Origin: Lachnospiraceae bacterium
GTDB taxonomy: Bacteria; Bacillota; Clostridia; Lachnospirales; Lachnospiraceae
Assembly: GCA_009774175.1 (NCBI GenBank)
Contig: VSNG01000036.1
Span: 1 to 30,907, forward strand
Reading direction: 5' to 3'
Length of the DNA stretch: 30,907 bases
The notes beneath the pieces are model-generated. The model saw only the letters and a program-made list of their open reading frames with translations. It had not been told where the DNA came from and ran no database searches. Below are positions 16,509-23,728 of this stretch, piece after piece. Position 1 is the stretch's first letter. Every line of letters starts with the position of its first letter. A program made the translations under genes and the position numbers.

Positions 16509-17165
16509 ATGAAAATAATAATGCTGGGCGCACCCGGCGCCGGAAAAGGAACACAGGCGAAAATGATCGCTGATAAATATAAAATTCCGCATGTTTCTAC
16601 GGGTGATATTTTCCGTATGAACATCAAGGAGGGAACGGAGCTTGGCATGGAAGCCAAAAAGTATATGGATCAGGGGCTTCTGGTGCCGGATGAGTTGACA
16701 GTGCGGATTCTCCTTGACAGAGTGGCAAGGGAAGACTGTAAGGACGGTTATGTTCTCGACGGATTTCCGAGGACGATTCCGCAGGCTGAGGTGCTGGAGG
16801 ATGCACTTAACAGGCTCGGCGATAAAATAGATTATGCGATTAATGTGGAAGTGCCGGATGAGAATATTGTCAGGAGAATGGGCGGCAGACGCGCATGCCT
16901 TTCCTGCGGCGCAACCTATCATATTGAGCATGTGCCTCCAAAGAAGGAGGGCATCTGCGATCAGTGCGGGCAGGAGCTTGTGCTGCGCGATGATGATAAA
17001 CCGGAGACTGTGCAGAACCGCCTGCGGGTATATCAGGAGCAGACACAGCCGTTGATTGACTTTTATTCAACAAGGGGTGTGTTAAAGAGCGTGGACGGCA
17101 CACAGGATATGCAGGACGTATTTCACGGGATTGTAGAGCTGCTTGACCGAAACGGGCAGGCTTAA
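16509..17165 (+). CDS. adk: Adenylate kinase, zinc-binding long form
   Basis: A 218-residue adenylate kinase (ATP + AMP to 2 ADP). The P-loop GAPGAGKGTQ lies at residues 7-16; the AMP-binding and DGFPRT motifs follow. The LID domain carries two Cys pairs (CLSCG and CDQCG), the structural zinc site of Gram-positive enzymes. The start is ATG 16509; GAGGGAAAAAC precedes it. Confidence 0.98.
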   Translation: MKIIMLGAPGAGKGTQAKMIADKYKIPHVSTGDIFRMNIKEGTELGMEAKKYMDQGLLVPDELTVRILLDRVAREDCKDGYVLDGFPRTIPQAEVLEDALNRLGDKIDYAINVEVPDENIVRRMGGRRACLSCGATYHIEHVPPKKEGICDQCGQELVLRDDDKPETVQNRLRVYQEQTQPLIDFYSTRGVLKSVDGTQDMQDVFHGIVELLDRNGQA

Positions 17166-17219
17166 GCACGGGAATTGCGTTCAGGCTTTTGTGTGACTGT
17201 GAATGATAAAGGAGCAGAT

Positions 17220-17972
17220 ATGGCGGTTACGATCAAATCGGCGCAGGAAATTGAACGGATGCGAAAGGCCGGCAGACTGTTGGCCCGGGTGCATGAGGAG
17301 CTTGCCGCAGTGATACGTCCCGGGATATCCACAAAGGAGATTGACACGGTCTGCGAGGAACTGATCAGAGGTTTCGGCGGTACGCCTAATTTTTTAAATT
17401 ATCAGGGATACCCCGCAAGCGTCTGCGTTTCTGTAAACGAGGAAGTGGTTCACGGGATACCGGCCAGAGATCGAATCCTTAAGGAAGGCGATATTGTAAG
17501 TCTGGATACCGGGTTGATTTATCAGGGGTATCATTCGGATGCGGCAAGGACTTACGGTGTGGGACGGATCAGCCCTGAGGCCGAAAAGCTGATTGCGGTG
17601 ACAAAGGAGAGCTTTTTTCAGGGAATCAGACAGGCGCGGAGCGGACGGCATCTGCACGATATCTCCAATGCCATTGCGGATTATGTGATTCCACACGGCT
17701 ACGGTATCGTGCATGATCTGGTAGGGCACGGCATCGGTAAAAGTCTGCATGAACCGCCCAATATTCCAAACTTCCCGCAGAGGAGAAGGGGCGTGCGTCT
17801 AAAGGCTGGAATGACGCTGGCTATTGAGCCGATGATTAATATGGGCACGGGCGAGGTGGATTGGCAAGACGACGGCTGGACTGTGATAGCTGCGGATCAT
17901 TCGCTTTCCGCGCATTACGAAAATACGGTGCTTATTACGGACGGAGAGCCGGAGATTTTAACACTGCTGTGA
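17220..17972 (+). CDS. map: Methionine aminopeptidase, type I
   Basis: A 250-residue enzyme that removes N-terminal methionine from new proteins. The metal ligands are visible in order: two Asp in SLDTGLIYQGYHSDAARTYG, His in GHGIGKSLHEPP, Glu in AIEPM and Glu in YENTVL. The start is ATG 17220 with AAAGGAGCAG upstream; an in-frame upstream start has no binding site. Confidence 0.97.
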   Translation: MAVTIKSAQEIERMRKAGRLLARVHEELAAVIRPGISTKEIDTVCEELIRGFGGTPNFLNYQGYPASVCVSVNEEVVHGIPARDRILKEGDIVSLDTGLIYQGYHSDAARTYGVGRISPEAEKLIAVTKESFFQGIRQARSGRHLHDISNAIADYVIPHGYGIVHDLVGHGIGKSLHEPPNIPNFPQRRRGVRLKAGMTLAIEPMINMGTGEVDWQDDGWTVIAADHSLSAHYENTVLITDGEPEILTLL

Positions 17973-17975
17973 CTC

Positions 17976-18090
17976 AAGAATCCAGCCGCTTACGCGTCTG
18001 CCGCGCTTCGCGCTTTATGATTCTTTCGTTGATAAGTCAGGTGAAAACAAATGCTCGCGTTGTTCGCGCTTGTTTCCCTGCTGACTTATC
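17976..18090 (+). repeat. Structured gap between map and the KOW gene
   Basis: Two hairpin units occur in tandem. AAGAATC and GATTCTT enclose GCGCTTCGCGC, and GATAAGTCAG and CTGACTTATC enclose an inner AACAA/TTGTT helix. CGC-rich loops recall those in the other gap elements, but the GGTTGAGA tail is missing. No gene is supported here, although an open frame runs through it. Confidence 0.55.
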
Positions 18091-18113
18091 ATATAAATAG
18101 AAGAAACGGAAAC

Positions 18114-18389
18114 ATGAAAATGGATGAAAATATCGTGGGAATGCTCGCCACATCCAAGGCCGGGCATGACAGGGATTCCGTATATGTGATAATACGGGTG
18201 GACGACGAATATATATATGTAGCTGACGGTGAGGGCAGAACCACAAAAAATCCGAAGCGGAAGAACAGGAAGCATATTCAGTTAATCAGAAAGAAAAGCC
18301 TGCCGGGACTGGATAACGGTTTTGAGGATTTGGATATTAAAAGGATCATTAAGGAATATCGAAAGGAAAGAGAGGAAAGAAATGTCTAA
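18114..18389 (+). CDS. KOW domain RNA-binding protein (L14e-like)
   Basis: A 91-residue protein of the KOW-domain family found between map and infA in many Clostridia; its role in ribosome function is inferred. The N-terminal half (about 8-50) has the pattern VGMLATSKAGHDRDSVYVII and DGEGRTTKNPKRKN; the C-terminal 25 residues are very basic and acidic, probably helical. ATG 18114 is preferred (ACGGAAAC upstream), ATG 18120 is possible. The 3' end overlaps infA by 8 nt. Confidence 0.85.
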   Translation: MKMDENIVGMLATSKAGHDRDSVYVIIRVDDEYIYVADGEGRTTKNPKRKNRKHIQLIRKKSLPGLDNGFEDLDIKRIIKEYRKEREERNV

Positions 18390-18600
18390 GGCTGATGTAA
18401 TCGAGATTGAAGGAACAGTAATTGAGAAGTTACCCAATACCATGTTTCAGGTGGAACTGGAAAACGGTCATGTGGTGTTGGCGCATATCAGTGGCAAGCT
18501 GCGCCAGAACTTCATCCGCATCCTGCCCGGTGACAAGGTAACGCTGGAATTATCGCCCTATGATCTCTCAAAGGGAAGAATCATCTGGCGTGACAAATAG
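18382..18600 (+). CDS. infA: Translation initiation factor IF-1
   Basis: A 72-residue S1/OB-fold protein of exactly the usual length (EIEGTVIEKLPNTMFQVELENGH; GKLRQNFIRILPGDKV). It binds the 30S A site during initiation. ATG 18382 follows GAGGAAAG and lies inside the end of the KOW gene. Confidence 0.98.
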   Translation: MSKADVIEIEGTVIEKLPNTMFQVELENGHVVLAHISGKLRQNFIRILPGDKVTLELSPYDLSKGRIIWRDK

Positions 18601-18637
18601 TTCAGCCAGACCGAAGTGACAAAGTTTTAGAAAAGTC

Positions 18638-18666
18638 TTGCCACTGGCAGGATTTGGTGTTATAAT
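18638..18666 (+). promoter_or_regulatory. Internal promoter ahead of rpmJ
   Basis: TTGCCA (18638-18643) and a perfect TATAAT (18661-18666) are 17 bp apart. It would give the rpmJ-rpsM-rpsK-rpsD-rpoA-rplQ part of the operon an independent supply of transcript, starting about 27 nt before rpmJ. Confidence 0.78.
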
Positions 18667-18699
18667 GTAAAACGGTCTTTTTTGAAAGGAGGGTTTGAG

Positions 18700-18813
18700 A
18701 TGAAGGTTAGATCATCAGTAAAACCGATTTGCGAAAAGTGCAAGATCATCAAGAGAAAAGGAAAGATCAGAGTTATTTGTGAAAATCCGAAACATAAGCA
18801 GGTACAGGGTTAA
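18700..18813 (+). CDS. rpmJ: 50S ribosomal protein L36, zinc-binding type
   Basis: A 37-codon gene, MKVRSSVKPICEKCKIIKRK at the start. Cys11, Cys14, Cys27 and His32 make the zinc site, so this is the zinc-containing form. ATG 18700 follows AAAGGAGGGTTTG. It has its own promoter 34 nt upstream and is followed by a 155-nt gap before rpsM. Confidence 0.97.
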   Translation: MKVRSSVKPICEKCKIIKRKGKIRVICENPKHKQVQG

Positions 18814-18968
18814 TTGATAGAGAGCCCACTTTTTGATACCAATCTGTATGTTTGGAAAGATCGGATACCTGATCCGATTGGGTAGAACCTACCTCAATCA
18901 ATTAGTGTCACGCGTGCAGACAGGCACGCGAAACGCATGAAAATGCAAAGGAAATGGAGGAAATGTAA
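18814..18968 (+). other. Structured rpmJ-rpsM gap, candidate leader
   Basis: No gene. Three hairpins are seen: TCGGAT/ATCCGA near 18862, GGTAG/CTACC near 18881, and a perfect CGCGTGC/GCACGCG (seven pairs) near 18911-18930. GGAGG at 18956-18960 serves rpsM. Confidence 0.5.
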
Positions 18969-19337
18969 ATGGCTCGTATTGCAGGTGTTGACTTACCGAG
19001 AGAGAAACGTGTGGAGATCGGCTTGACCTATATTTATGGAATTGGTAGACCGAGCGCCAACAAGATTCTGGCGGCAGCAAACGTAAATCCTGATACCCGC
19101 GTCAGAGAGTTGACCGATGATGAAGTCAAGAGACTGGCGGAGGTTATCGAGAAGGATTACATGGTGGAAGGTGACTTGAGAAGAGAGGTAGCTCTCAACA
19201 TCAAGAGACTTCAGGAGATTGGCTGTTACAGAGGTATCCGTCACAGGAAAGGTCTCCCGGTTCGTGGTCAGAAGACAAAGACGAACGCCAGGACAAGAAA
19301 AGGTCCTAAGAGAACTGTTGCAAACAAGAAGAAGTAA
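18969..19337 (+). CDS. rpsM: 30S ribosomal protein S13
   Basis: A 122-residue S13 (MARIAGVDLPREKRVEIGL; RGIRHRKGLPVRGQKTKTNART). It sits in the 30S head and contacts the 50S subunit and P-site tRNA. ATG after AATGGAGGAAATGTAA. Confidence 0.98.
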   Translation: MARIAGVDLPREKRVEIGLTYIYGIGRPSANKILAAANVNPDTRVRELTDDEVKRLAEVIEKDYMVEGDLRREVALNIKRLQEIGCYRGIRHRKGLPVRGQKTKTNARTRKGPKRTVANKKK

Positions 19338-19381
19338 GAGAAAACATTAGTAAATAGTCTGAGAAAGTAGGTTAGTTTATT

Positions 19382-19777
19382 ATGGCAAAGAAAGTTACCA
19401 AAAAAGTGACAAAAAAGCGTGTCAAGAAAAACGTTGAACATGGACAGGCACATATTCAGTCTTCCTTTAACAATACCATCGTTACGCTTACCGATAACGA
19501 AGGTAATGCTTTAAGCTGGGCGAGTGCCGGCGGTCTTGGTTTTAGAGGTTCAAGGAAATCTACTCCCTATGCGGCACAGATGGCCGCTGAGACAGCGACA
19601 AAGGCTGCTCTTATTCACGGGTTGAAGACTGTGGACGTTATGGTAAAAGGACCCGGTTCCGGCCGTGAGGCTGCGATCCGTGCACTTCAGGCATGCGGCC
19701 TTGAAGTGACAAGCATCCGTGACGTAACACCCGTACCCCACAATGGATGCCGTCCGCCTAAGAGACGCCGCGTCTAG
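19382..19777 (+). CDS. rpsK: 30S ribosomal protein S11
   Basis: A 131-residue S11 (HIQSSFNNTIVTLTDNEGN; C-terminal DVTPVPHNGCRPPKRRRV). A platform protein by the 3' end of 16S rRNA. The ribosome binding site AAAGTAGGTT is weaker than in neighbours. Followed by a 200-nt gap with a large hairpin. Confidence 0.98.
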   Translation: MAKKVTKKVTKKRVKKNVEHGQAHIQSSFNNTIVTLTDNEGNALSWASAGGLGFRGSRKSTPYAAQMAAETATKAALIHGLKTVDVMVKGPGSGREAAIRALQACGLEVTSIRDVTPVPHNGCRPPKRRRV

Positions 19778-19779
19778 CC

Positions 19780-19845
19780 GATCAAAAAGAAAATCTAATT
19801 GCTCACAGCAGAGGCTGTTTCGTGAAGATTTTCTTTGTTTTGATC
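19780..19845 (+). other. Large imperfect hairpin upstream of rpsD
   Basis: GATCAAAA plus AGAAAATCT (19780-19796) pair with AGATTTTCT (19826-19834) and TTTTGATC (19838-19845): 17 pairs with a 3-nt bulge. The loop contains a smaller ACAGC-AGAG-GCTGT hairpin. The T-rich 3' arm could also act as an attenuator. The rest of the gap to 19977 has no gene. Confidence 0.7.
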
Positions 19846-19977
19846 TGAAGAATTGTAACAAGCATGATTCTTCGTGTAAATTGATAAACAGTTTGGAAGA
19901 AGGTGTCGTGTGGGATCGGCTGTACCTTGCCGGTTGATGCAGGGCACTGTAAACAAAAAAGAAAGGAGCCAGTAATC

Positions 19978-20571
19978 ATGGCAGTAAACAGAGTTCCGGT
20001 ATTAAAAAGATGCAGATCCCTTGATCTTGATCCCACTTTTCTGGGATATGACAAGAAATCCAACAGAACGTCCGCGAGAGCAGGCAAGAAGATCAGCGAG
20101 TATGGTCTGCAGTTAAGAGAGAAACAGAAGGCAAAATTTATCTACGGCGTGCTGGAGAAGCCTTTCAGAAATTATTATAACAGGGCTGAAAGAATGAAGG
20201 GCCAGACAGGTGAAAACCTGATGGTTATGCTGGAAAGCAGACTTGACAGCGTCGTGTTCAGAATGGGCTTTGCAAGAACGAGAAGAGAGGCCAGACAGGT
20301 AGTAGGCCATAAGCATTTTCTTGTAAACGGCAAGCCGGTACAGATCCCTTCCTATCTGATTAAGGCTGGGGATGTGATCGAGGTAAGAGAGAAGGCAAAA
20401 TCTTTACAGAGATATAAGGACATTCTTGAAGTGACCGGCGGCAGACTTGTTCCGGAGTGGATCGAGGTAGATCAGGAAGCGATGAAGGGAACCGTAAAAT
20501 ATCTTCCTACCAGAGAGATGATTGACGTTCCTGTAAACGAGATGCTTATTGTCGAGTTGTACTCCAAGTAA
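19978..20571 (+). CDS. rpsD: 30S ribosomal protein S4
   Basis: A 197-residue S4 with the N-terminal assembly domain and an S4 RNA-binding domain at about 88-150 (MLESRLDSVVFRMGFARTRR, QVVGHKHFLVNGK). S4 represses its own synthesis in E. coli and Bacillus subtilis. The start is ATG 19978 (MAVNRVPVLKRCR), after GAAAGGAGCC. The N-terminus lacks the zinc-type Cys cluster. Confidence 0.98.
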   Translation: MAVNRVPVLKRCRSLDLDPTFLGYDKKSNRTSARAGKKISEYGLQLREKQKAKFIYGVLEKPFRNYYNRAERMKGQTGENLMVMLESRLDSVVFRMGFARTRREARQVVGHKHFLVNGKPVQIPSYLIKAGDVIEVREKAKSLQRYKDILEVTGGRLVPEWIEVDQEAMKGTVKYLPTREMIDVPVNEMLIVELYSK

Positions 20572-20573
20572 TC

Positions 20574-20680
20574 GTGTGAGAAGAATTTCTAAAGCTCACG
20601 TCAGAGCACGCTTCGCTGAGAAATTCTATGTCTCACACAGGAGAACGCCCACAAAACGGGCATTCTCCGCGAGGTTGAGA
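20574..20680 (+). repeat. Two-hairpin intergenic element, rpsD-rpoA gap
   Basis: GTGTGAGA (20574-20581) and TCTCACAC (20631-20638) close a branched stem with inner GAATTTCT/AGAAATTC. A second hairpin follows, GGAGAACGCCC at 20640-20650 against GGGCATTCTCC at 20658-20668 with one mismatch. It ends in CGCGAGGTTGAGA, the tail also seen at 12386 and 12875. Confidence 0.78.
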
Positions 20681-20708
20681 TTAGCAGACCAATAAGGAGG
20701 GTATCTGG

Positions 20709-21668
20709 GTGTTTGAATTTGAAAGACCGAATATAGAAGTAGTTGAGATCTCCGAAGATAATAAATACGGCAGATTCGTAGTAGAACCCTTAGAGAGAGG
20801 TTACGGTATTACCCTCGGTAATTCACTCAGGAGGATTATGCTGTCTTCCCTGCCCGGCGTGGCGGTAAGTCAGATTAAGATCGAAGGCGTCCTCCACGAG
20901 TTCAGTTCCATTCCCGGAGTAAAAGAGGATGTGACTGAGATCGTTATGAACGTCAAGAGCCTTGCCATCAAGAACAACAGCGATGCAAACGAGGTGAAAA
21001 CCGCTTACATCGAATATGAGGGCGAGGGCGTTGTGAGAGCTTCCGACATTCAGGTGGATCAGGATATTGAGATTCTGAATCCCGATTTGGTGATCGCGAC
21101 TCTGAGCGGTAAGGATACAAAGCTTTACATGGAACTGACCATTACCAGAGGCCGGGGCTATGTAGGTGCGGATAAGAACAAGACGGAGGATCTTCCGATT
21201 GGTGTTATCGCAATCGATTCCATTTACACACCCGTGGAGAGAGTCAACGTTACCGTCGAGAATACCCGTGTGGGTCAGATTACGGATTATGATAAGCTGA
21301 CGCTTGACGTATTCACAAATGGAACGCTTGTACCGGACGAGGCAGTCAGTCTGGCGGCAAAGGTACTCAGCGAGCATTTGAGCCTGTTCATTGATCTTTC
21401 CGAGAACGCTATGACTGCTGAGGTTATGGTGGAAAAGGAAGATGATGAAAAAGAGAAAGTGCTCGAGATGAGCATTGATGAGCTGGAGCTTTCCGTCCGC
21501 TCTTATAACTGCTTGAAGAGAGCAGGCATTAACACGGTGGAAGAGCTGACAAATAAGACTTCCGAGGATATGATGAAGGTTAGAAATCTGGGCCGGAAAT
21601 CTCTCGAGGAAGTGCTCGCGAAATTAAAAGAATTAGGATTACAGCTGAATCCCAGCGATGAAGCGTAA
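20709..21668 (+). CDS. rpoA: RNA polymerase subunit alpha
   Basis: A 319-residue alpha subunit. The N-terminal dimerisation domain includes ERGYGITLGNSLRRIMLSSLPG; the C-terminal domain (about 245-312: LELSVRSYNCLKRAGINTVEEL, VRNLGRKSLEEV) binds UP elements and activators. It uses a GTG start at 20709, with AAGGAGGGTATCTG upstream. Confidence 0.98.
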   Translation: MFEFERPNIEVVEISEDNKYGRFVVEPLERGYGITLGNSLRRIMLSSLPGVAVSQIKIEGVLHEFSSIPGVKEDVTEIVMNVKSLAIKNNSDANEVKTAYIEYEGEGVVRASDIQVDQDIEILNPDLVIATLSGKDTKLYMELTITRGRGYVGADKNKTEDLPIGVIAIDSIYTPVERVNVTVENTRVGQITDYDKLTLDVFTNGTLVPDEAVSLAAKVLSEHLSLFIDLSENAMTAEVMVEKEDDEKEKVLEMSIDELELSVRSYNCLKRAGINTVEELTNKTSEDMMKVRNLGRKSLEEVLAKLKELGLQLNPSDEA

Positions 21669-21709
21669 TATAGAGGTAAGCCCGAAGAGCACTCGGAAAG
21701 GAGCCAATC

Positions 21710-22315
21710 ATGGCAAAATACAGAAAACTTGGCAGAACATCTGACCAGAGAAAAGCATTACTCAGAAATCAGGTTACCGCTCTTTTATACAACGGAAAGA
21801 TCGTGACCACTGAGGCGAGAGCGAAGGAAGTACGGAAGATCGCCGAGCATTTGATCACCCTTGCTGTCAAGGAAAAGGACAATTTTGAGACCGTTAAGGT
21901 TACCGCTAAGGTAGCCCGTAAAGATAAGGACGGCAAGAGAGTGAAGCAGATTGTGGACAAGAACACGAAGGCAGTGCTCTCTGAGACACACCGCGATAAG
22001 GATGGTAAGATCCTTAAGATTGAAAACGGCATGACCGTTACGGTTTATGACGAAGTGGAGAAGGAGATCAAAAAGGATCTGCCCTCCAGAATCCATGCGA
22101 GAAGACAGATTATGAAGGTGCTTTATCCTGTAAAGGAAGTGCCTGCAACGCCTGCTGGACGTAAGAAGAACACCAAACAGGTTAATCTGGCGGATAAGCT
22201 TTTTGATGAGTACGGTCCCAAGTATGCGAACCGTAAAGGCGGATATACCAGAATTATCAAGATCGGTCCCCGTAAAGGTGACGCGGCGATGGAAGTTGTT
22301 CTGGAGCTGGTATAA
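21710..22315 (+). CDS. rplQ: 50S ribosomal protein L17, enlarged form
   Basis: A 201-residue L17, about 70-80 residues longer than the E. coli or B. subtilis protein. The first 55 residues (YRKLGRTSDQRKALLRNQ) and the C-terminal GGYTRIIKIGPRKGDAAMEVVLELV are standard; the extra, highly charged stretch lies between about 55 and 135. ATG after GGAAAGGAGCC. Last gene of the operon, closed by a terminator. Confidence 0.97.
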   Translation: MAKYRKLGRTSDQRKALLRNQVTALLYNGKIVTTEARAKEVRKIAEHLITLAVKEKDNFETVKVTAKVARKDKDGKRVKQIVDKNTKAVLSETHRDKDGKILKIENGMTVTVYDEVEKEIKKDLPSRIHARRQIMKVLYPVKEVPATPAGRKKNTKQVNLADKLFDEYGPKYANRKGGYTRIIKIGPRKGDAAMEVVLELV

Positions 22316-22334
22316 TTTACAGATTTTTATGAAG

Positions 22335-22369
22335 AAAAAGACCGGGTGCATGAAGCACCCGGCCTTTTT
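22335..22369 (+). terminator. Intrinsic terminator of the ribosomal operon
   Basis: CCGGGTGC (22342-22349) and GCACCCGG (22355-22362) with an ATGA loop, extended by AAAAAG on the left and CTTTTT on the right. The flanking A- and T-tracts would let it act in both directions. Confidence 0.93.
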
Positions 22370-22526
22370 GTATTATCAGCCACTGATTTTGTAATAAAAT
22401 GAGGAGAACGGGAACGCCGATTTTTATACCCTCATGTTACGCAATAGAAACAAAATATGCCTATTTTCCAACAAATCTCAACCGAGTTTGCCCAATATTG
22501 GAAAATCCAATGCAATTAACAAAACA

Positions 22527-22545
22527 CCCTTTCCCATCCCATCCC
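22527..22545 (-). other. Canonical G-quadruplex motif
   Basis: On the minus strand four runs of GGG are separated by 2, 2 and 3 nt, which meets the G3 N1-7 rule. It is embedded in a longer purine-only strand segment. Confidence 0.75.
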
Positions 22546-22782
22546 TTCCTTTCCTTTCCTGCCTTTCTTTCTTTTTCGTTTCCCTAACCACTCTTCCTTT
22601 GACGGGAAAAAATAAGTTTCGGAGCAAGCACAGGAAAAGAGTATCCTTTTCCGTAAATCTGCCCCTCTGCGGCTTGCCGGACAGATTTGCTTGTTGGGAA
22701 ATATCCCAAACCCTCTTGATAGTTCTCTCACTACCTACAACACCGTACAAGACGATTAAAATGCCAAGCATTATTTAATTTC

Positions 22783-22811
22783 TTGAATTTATTTGGCTAA
22801 CCGTATATATT
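22783..22811 (+). promoter_or_regulatory. Promoter of the HTH-response regulator operon
   Basis: TTGAAT (22783-22788) and TATATT (22806-22811) with 17 bp between them; TATTAT two bases on is an alternative -10. Transcription would begin about 30 nt before the HTH gene. Confidence 0.65.
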
Positions 22812-22848
22812 ATAGTGATAGAACTCAGGAAAGCGAGGGAGACCGAAA

Positions 22849-23040
22849 ATGTTAGAGCTTATTTCTGCACCGAAGGCGGCGAAGAAATGGGGCATTTCAG
22901 AAAGACGGGTACAAAAGCTCTGTGAGGAAAACCGCATACCGGGTGTAGCAAAATTTAGTCGGCTATGGCTGATACCAAAAGACGCTGAAAAACCAACAGA
23001 TGCCCGATTGAAAGTAGAAGGGAACAAAAAACATGAATAA
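22849..23040 (+). CDS. Small excisionase-like HTH DNA-binding protein
   Basis: A 63-residue protein that is little more than a winged helix-turn-helix (APKAAKKWGISERRVQKLC, then RIPGVAKFSRLWLIPKDAEKP), the form called excisionase-like or MerR-type. It probably binds DNA as a small regulator. ATG after GCGAGGGAGACCG. The 3' end overlaps the response regulator by 8 nt, so it is part of this cassette; a recombination role is possible but no integrase is nearby. Confidence 0.85.
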   Translation: MLELISAPKAAKKWGISERRVQKLCEENRIPGVAKFSRLWLIPKDAEKPTDARLKVEGNKKHE

Positions 23041-23725
23041 AGTTTTAATTATTGATGATGATAGAGAGCTTTGCGCACTAATCAAACAAAGTATTTTACA
23101 AGAGTGTATAGAAGCTGACTGTTGCTATTCTGGGAAATCCGGCTTGCTGCAGCTAAAAGAAAAGGAATACCAGCTTGTCATACTGGACGTAATGATGCCC
23201 GGTTTCGATGGCTTTGAAACATTAGAACAGATTAGACAGGAAAGCAGTCTGCCTATTCTAATGTTCACATCAAAAAATGACAGTGCTTCAAAAGTGCGTG
23301 GTTTGCGGGCAGGAGCCGATGATTATTTAACAAAACCTTTTGATATGGACGAGCTGATCGCCCGTATTGTTTCATTGATTAGACGCTATACCAGTTTCAA
23401 CCAAAAAGACGGACAGACACAGAGATTTGAGTTTGACGGGTTGACGATTGATTTTAATAGCCGCTCCATTGTCACAATAAATGGAGAATATGAACTTCCC
23501 CCGAAAGAATTTGATCTTCTTCTGTTCCTTGCTAAAAATCAAGGAAAAATACTGACAAAACAGCAAATATATGAAGAAGTATGGGGCGAGGAATATGTGT
23601 ATGATGATAGTAATATTATGGCAATCATTAGCCGTTTGCGGAAAAAAATAGAAGAACATCCCGGTAGCCCTAAATATATACAGACGGTAAAAGGGATTGG
23701 CTATCGTTTCAGTAAGGAGGTATGA
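23033..23725 (+). CDS. OmpR/PhoB-type response regulator
   Basis: A 230-residue regulator. The receiver domain has the acidic triad at Asp8-Asp10, phospho-acceptor Asp52 (VILDVMMPG), Thr79 and the DDYLTKPF Lys. A winged-helix effector domain follows (about 130-228), with PPKEFDLLLFLAKNQGKILT and YIQTVKGIGYRF. Partner of the kinase encoded 3 nt downstream; its likely targets are the 11-bp repeats at 24711-24754. Resembles regulators of lantibiotic-responsive systems such as CprR in Clostridioides difficile. Confidence 0.93.
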   Translation: MNKVLIIDDDRELCALIKQSILQECIEADCCYSGKSGLLQLKEKEYQLVILDVMMPGFDGFETLEQIRQESSLPILMFTSKNDSASKVRGLRAGADDYLTKPFDMDELIARIVSLIRRYTSFNQKDGQTQRFEFDGLTIDFNSRSIVTINGEYELPPKEFDLLLFLAKNQGKILTKQQIYEEVWGEEYVYDDSNIMAIISRLRKKIEEHPGSPKYIQTVKGIGYRFSKEV

Positions 23726-23728
23726 CCG

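Larger units (their letters stand above)
22373..22848. other. Gene-free stretch at the start of the accessory region
   Basis: No convincing gene. It holds a pyrimidine-rich tract (about 22523-22606), a G-quadruplex motif on the minus strand (22527-22545), a stem-loop cluster (22633-22709) and the promoter of the next gene. Base composition drops sharply compared with the ribosomal operon, so the left end of the inserted element probably lies here; I cannot fix the exact junction. Confidence 0.55.

Noticed and set aside
18051..18113. Upstream extension of the KOW protein starting MLALFALVSLLTYH
   Set aside because: Looks like a signal sequence, but is encoded by the hairpin-rich gap and lacks a binding site; the family begins at about 18114.
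22478..22771. 97-codon open frame on the minus strand in the junction region
   Set aside because: No ribosome binding site before its ATG, composition dominated by the purine tract, and stem-loops run through it; judged non-coding.
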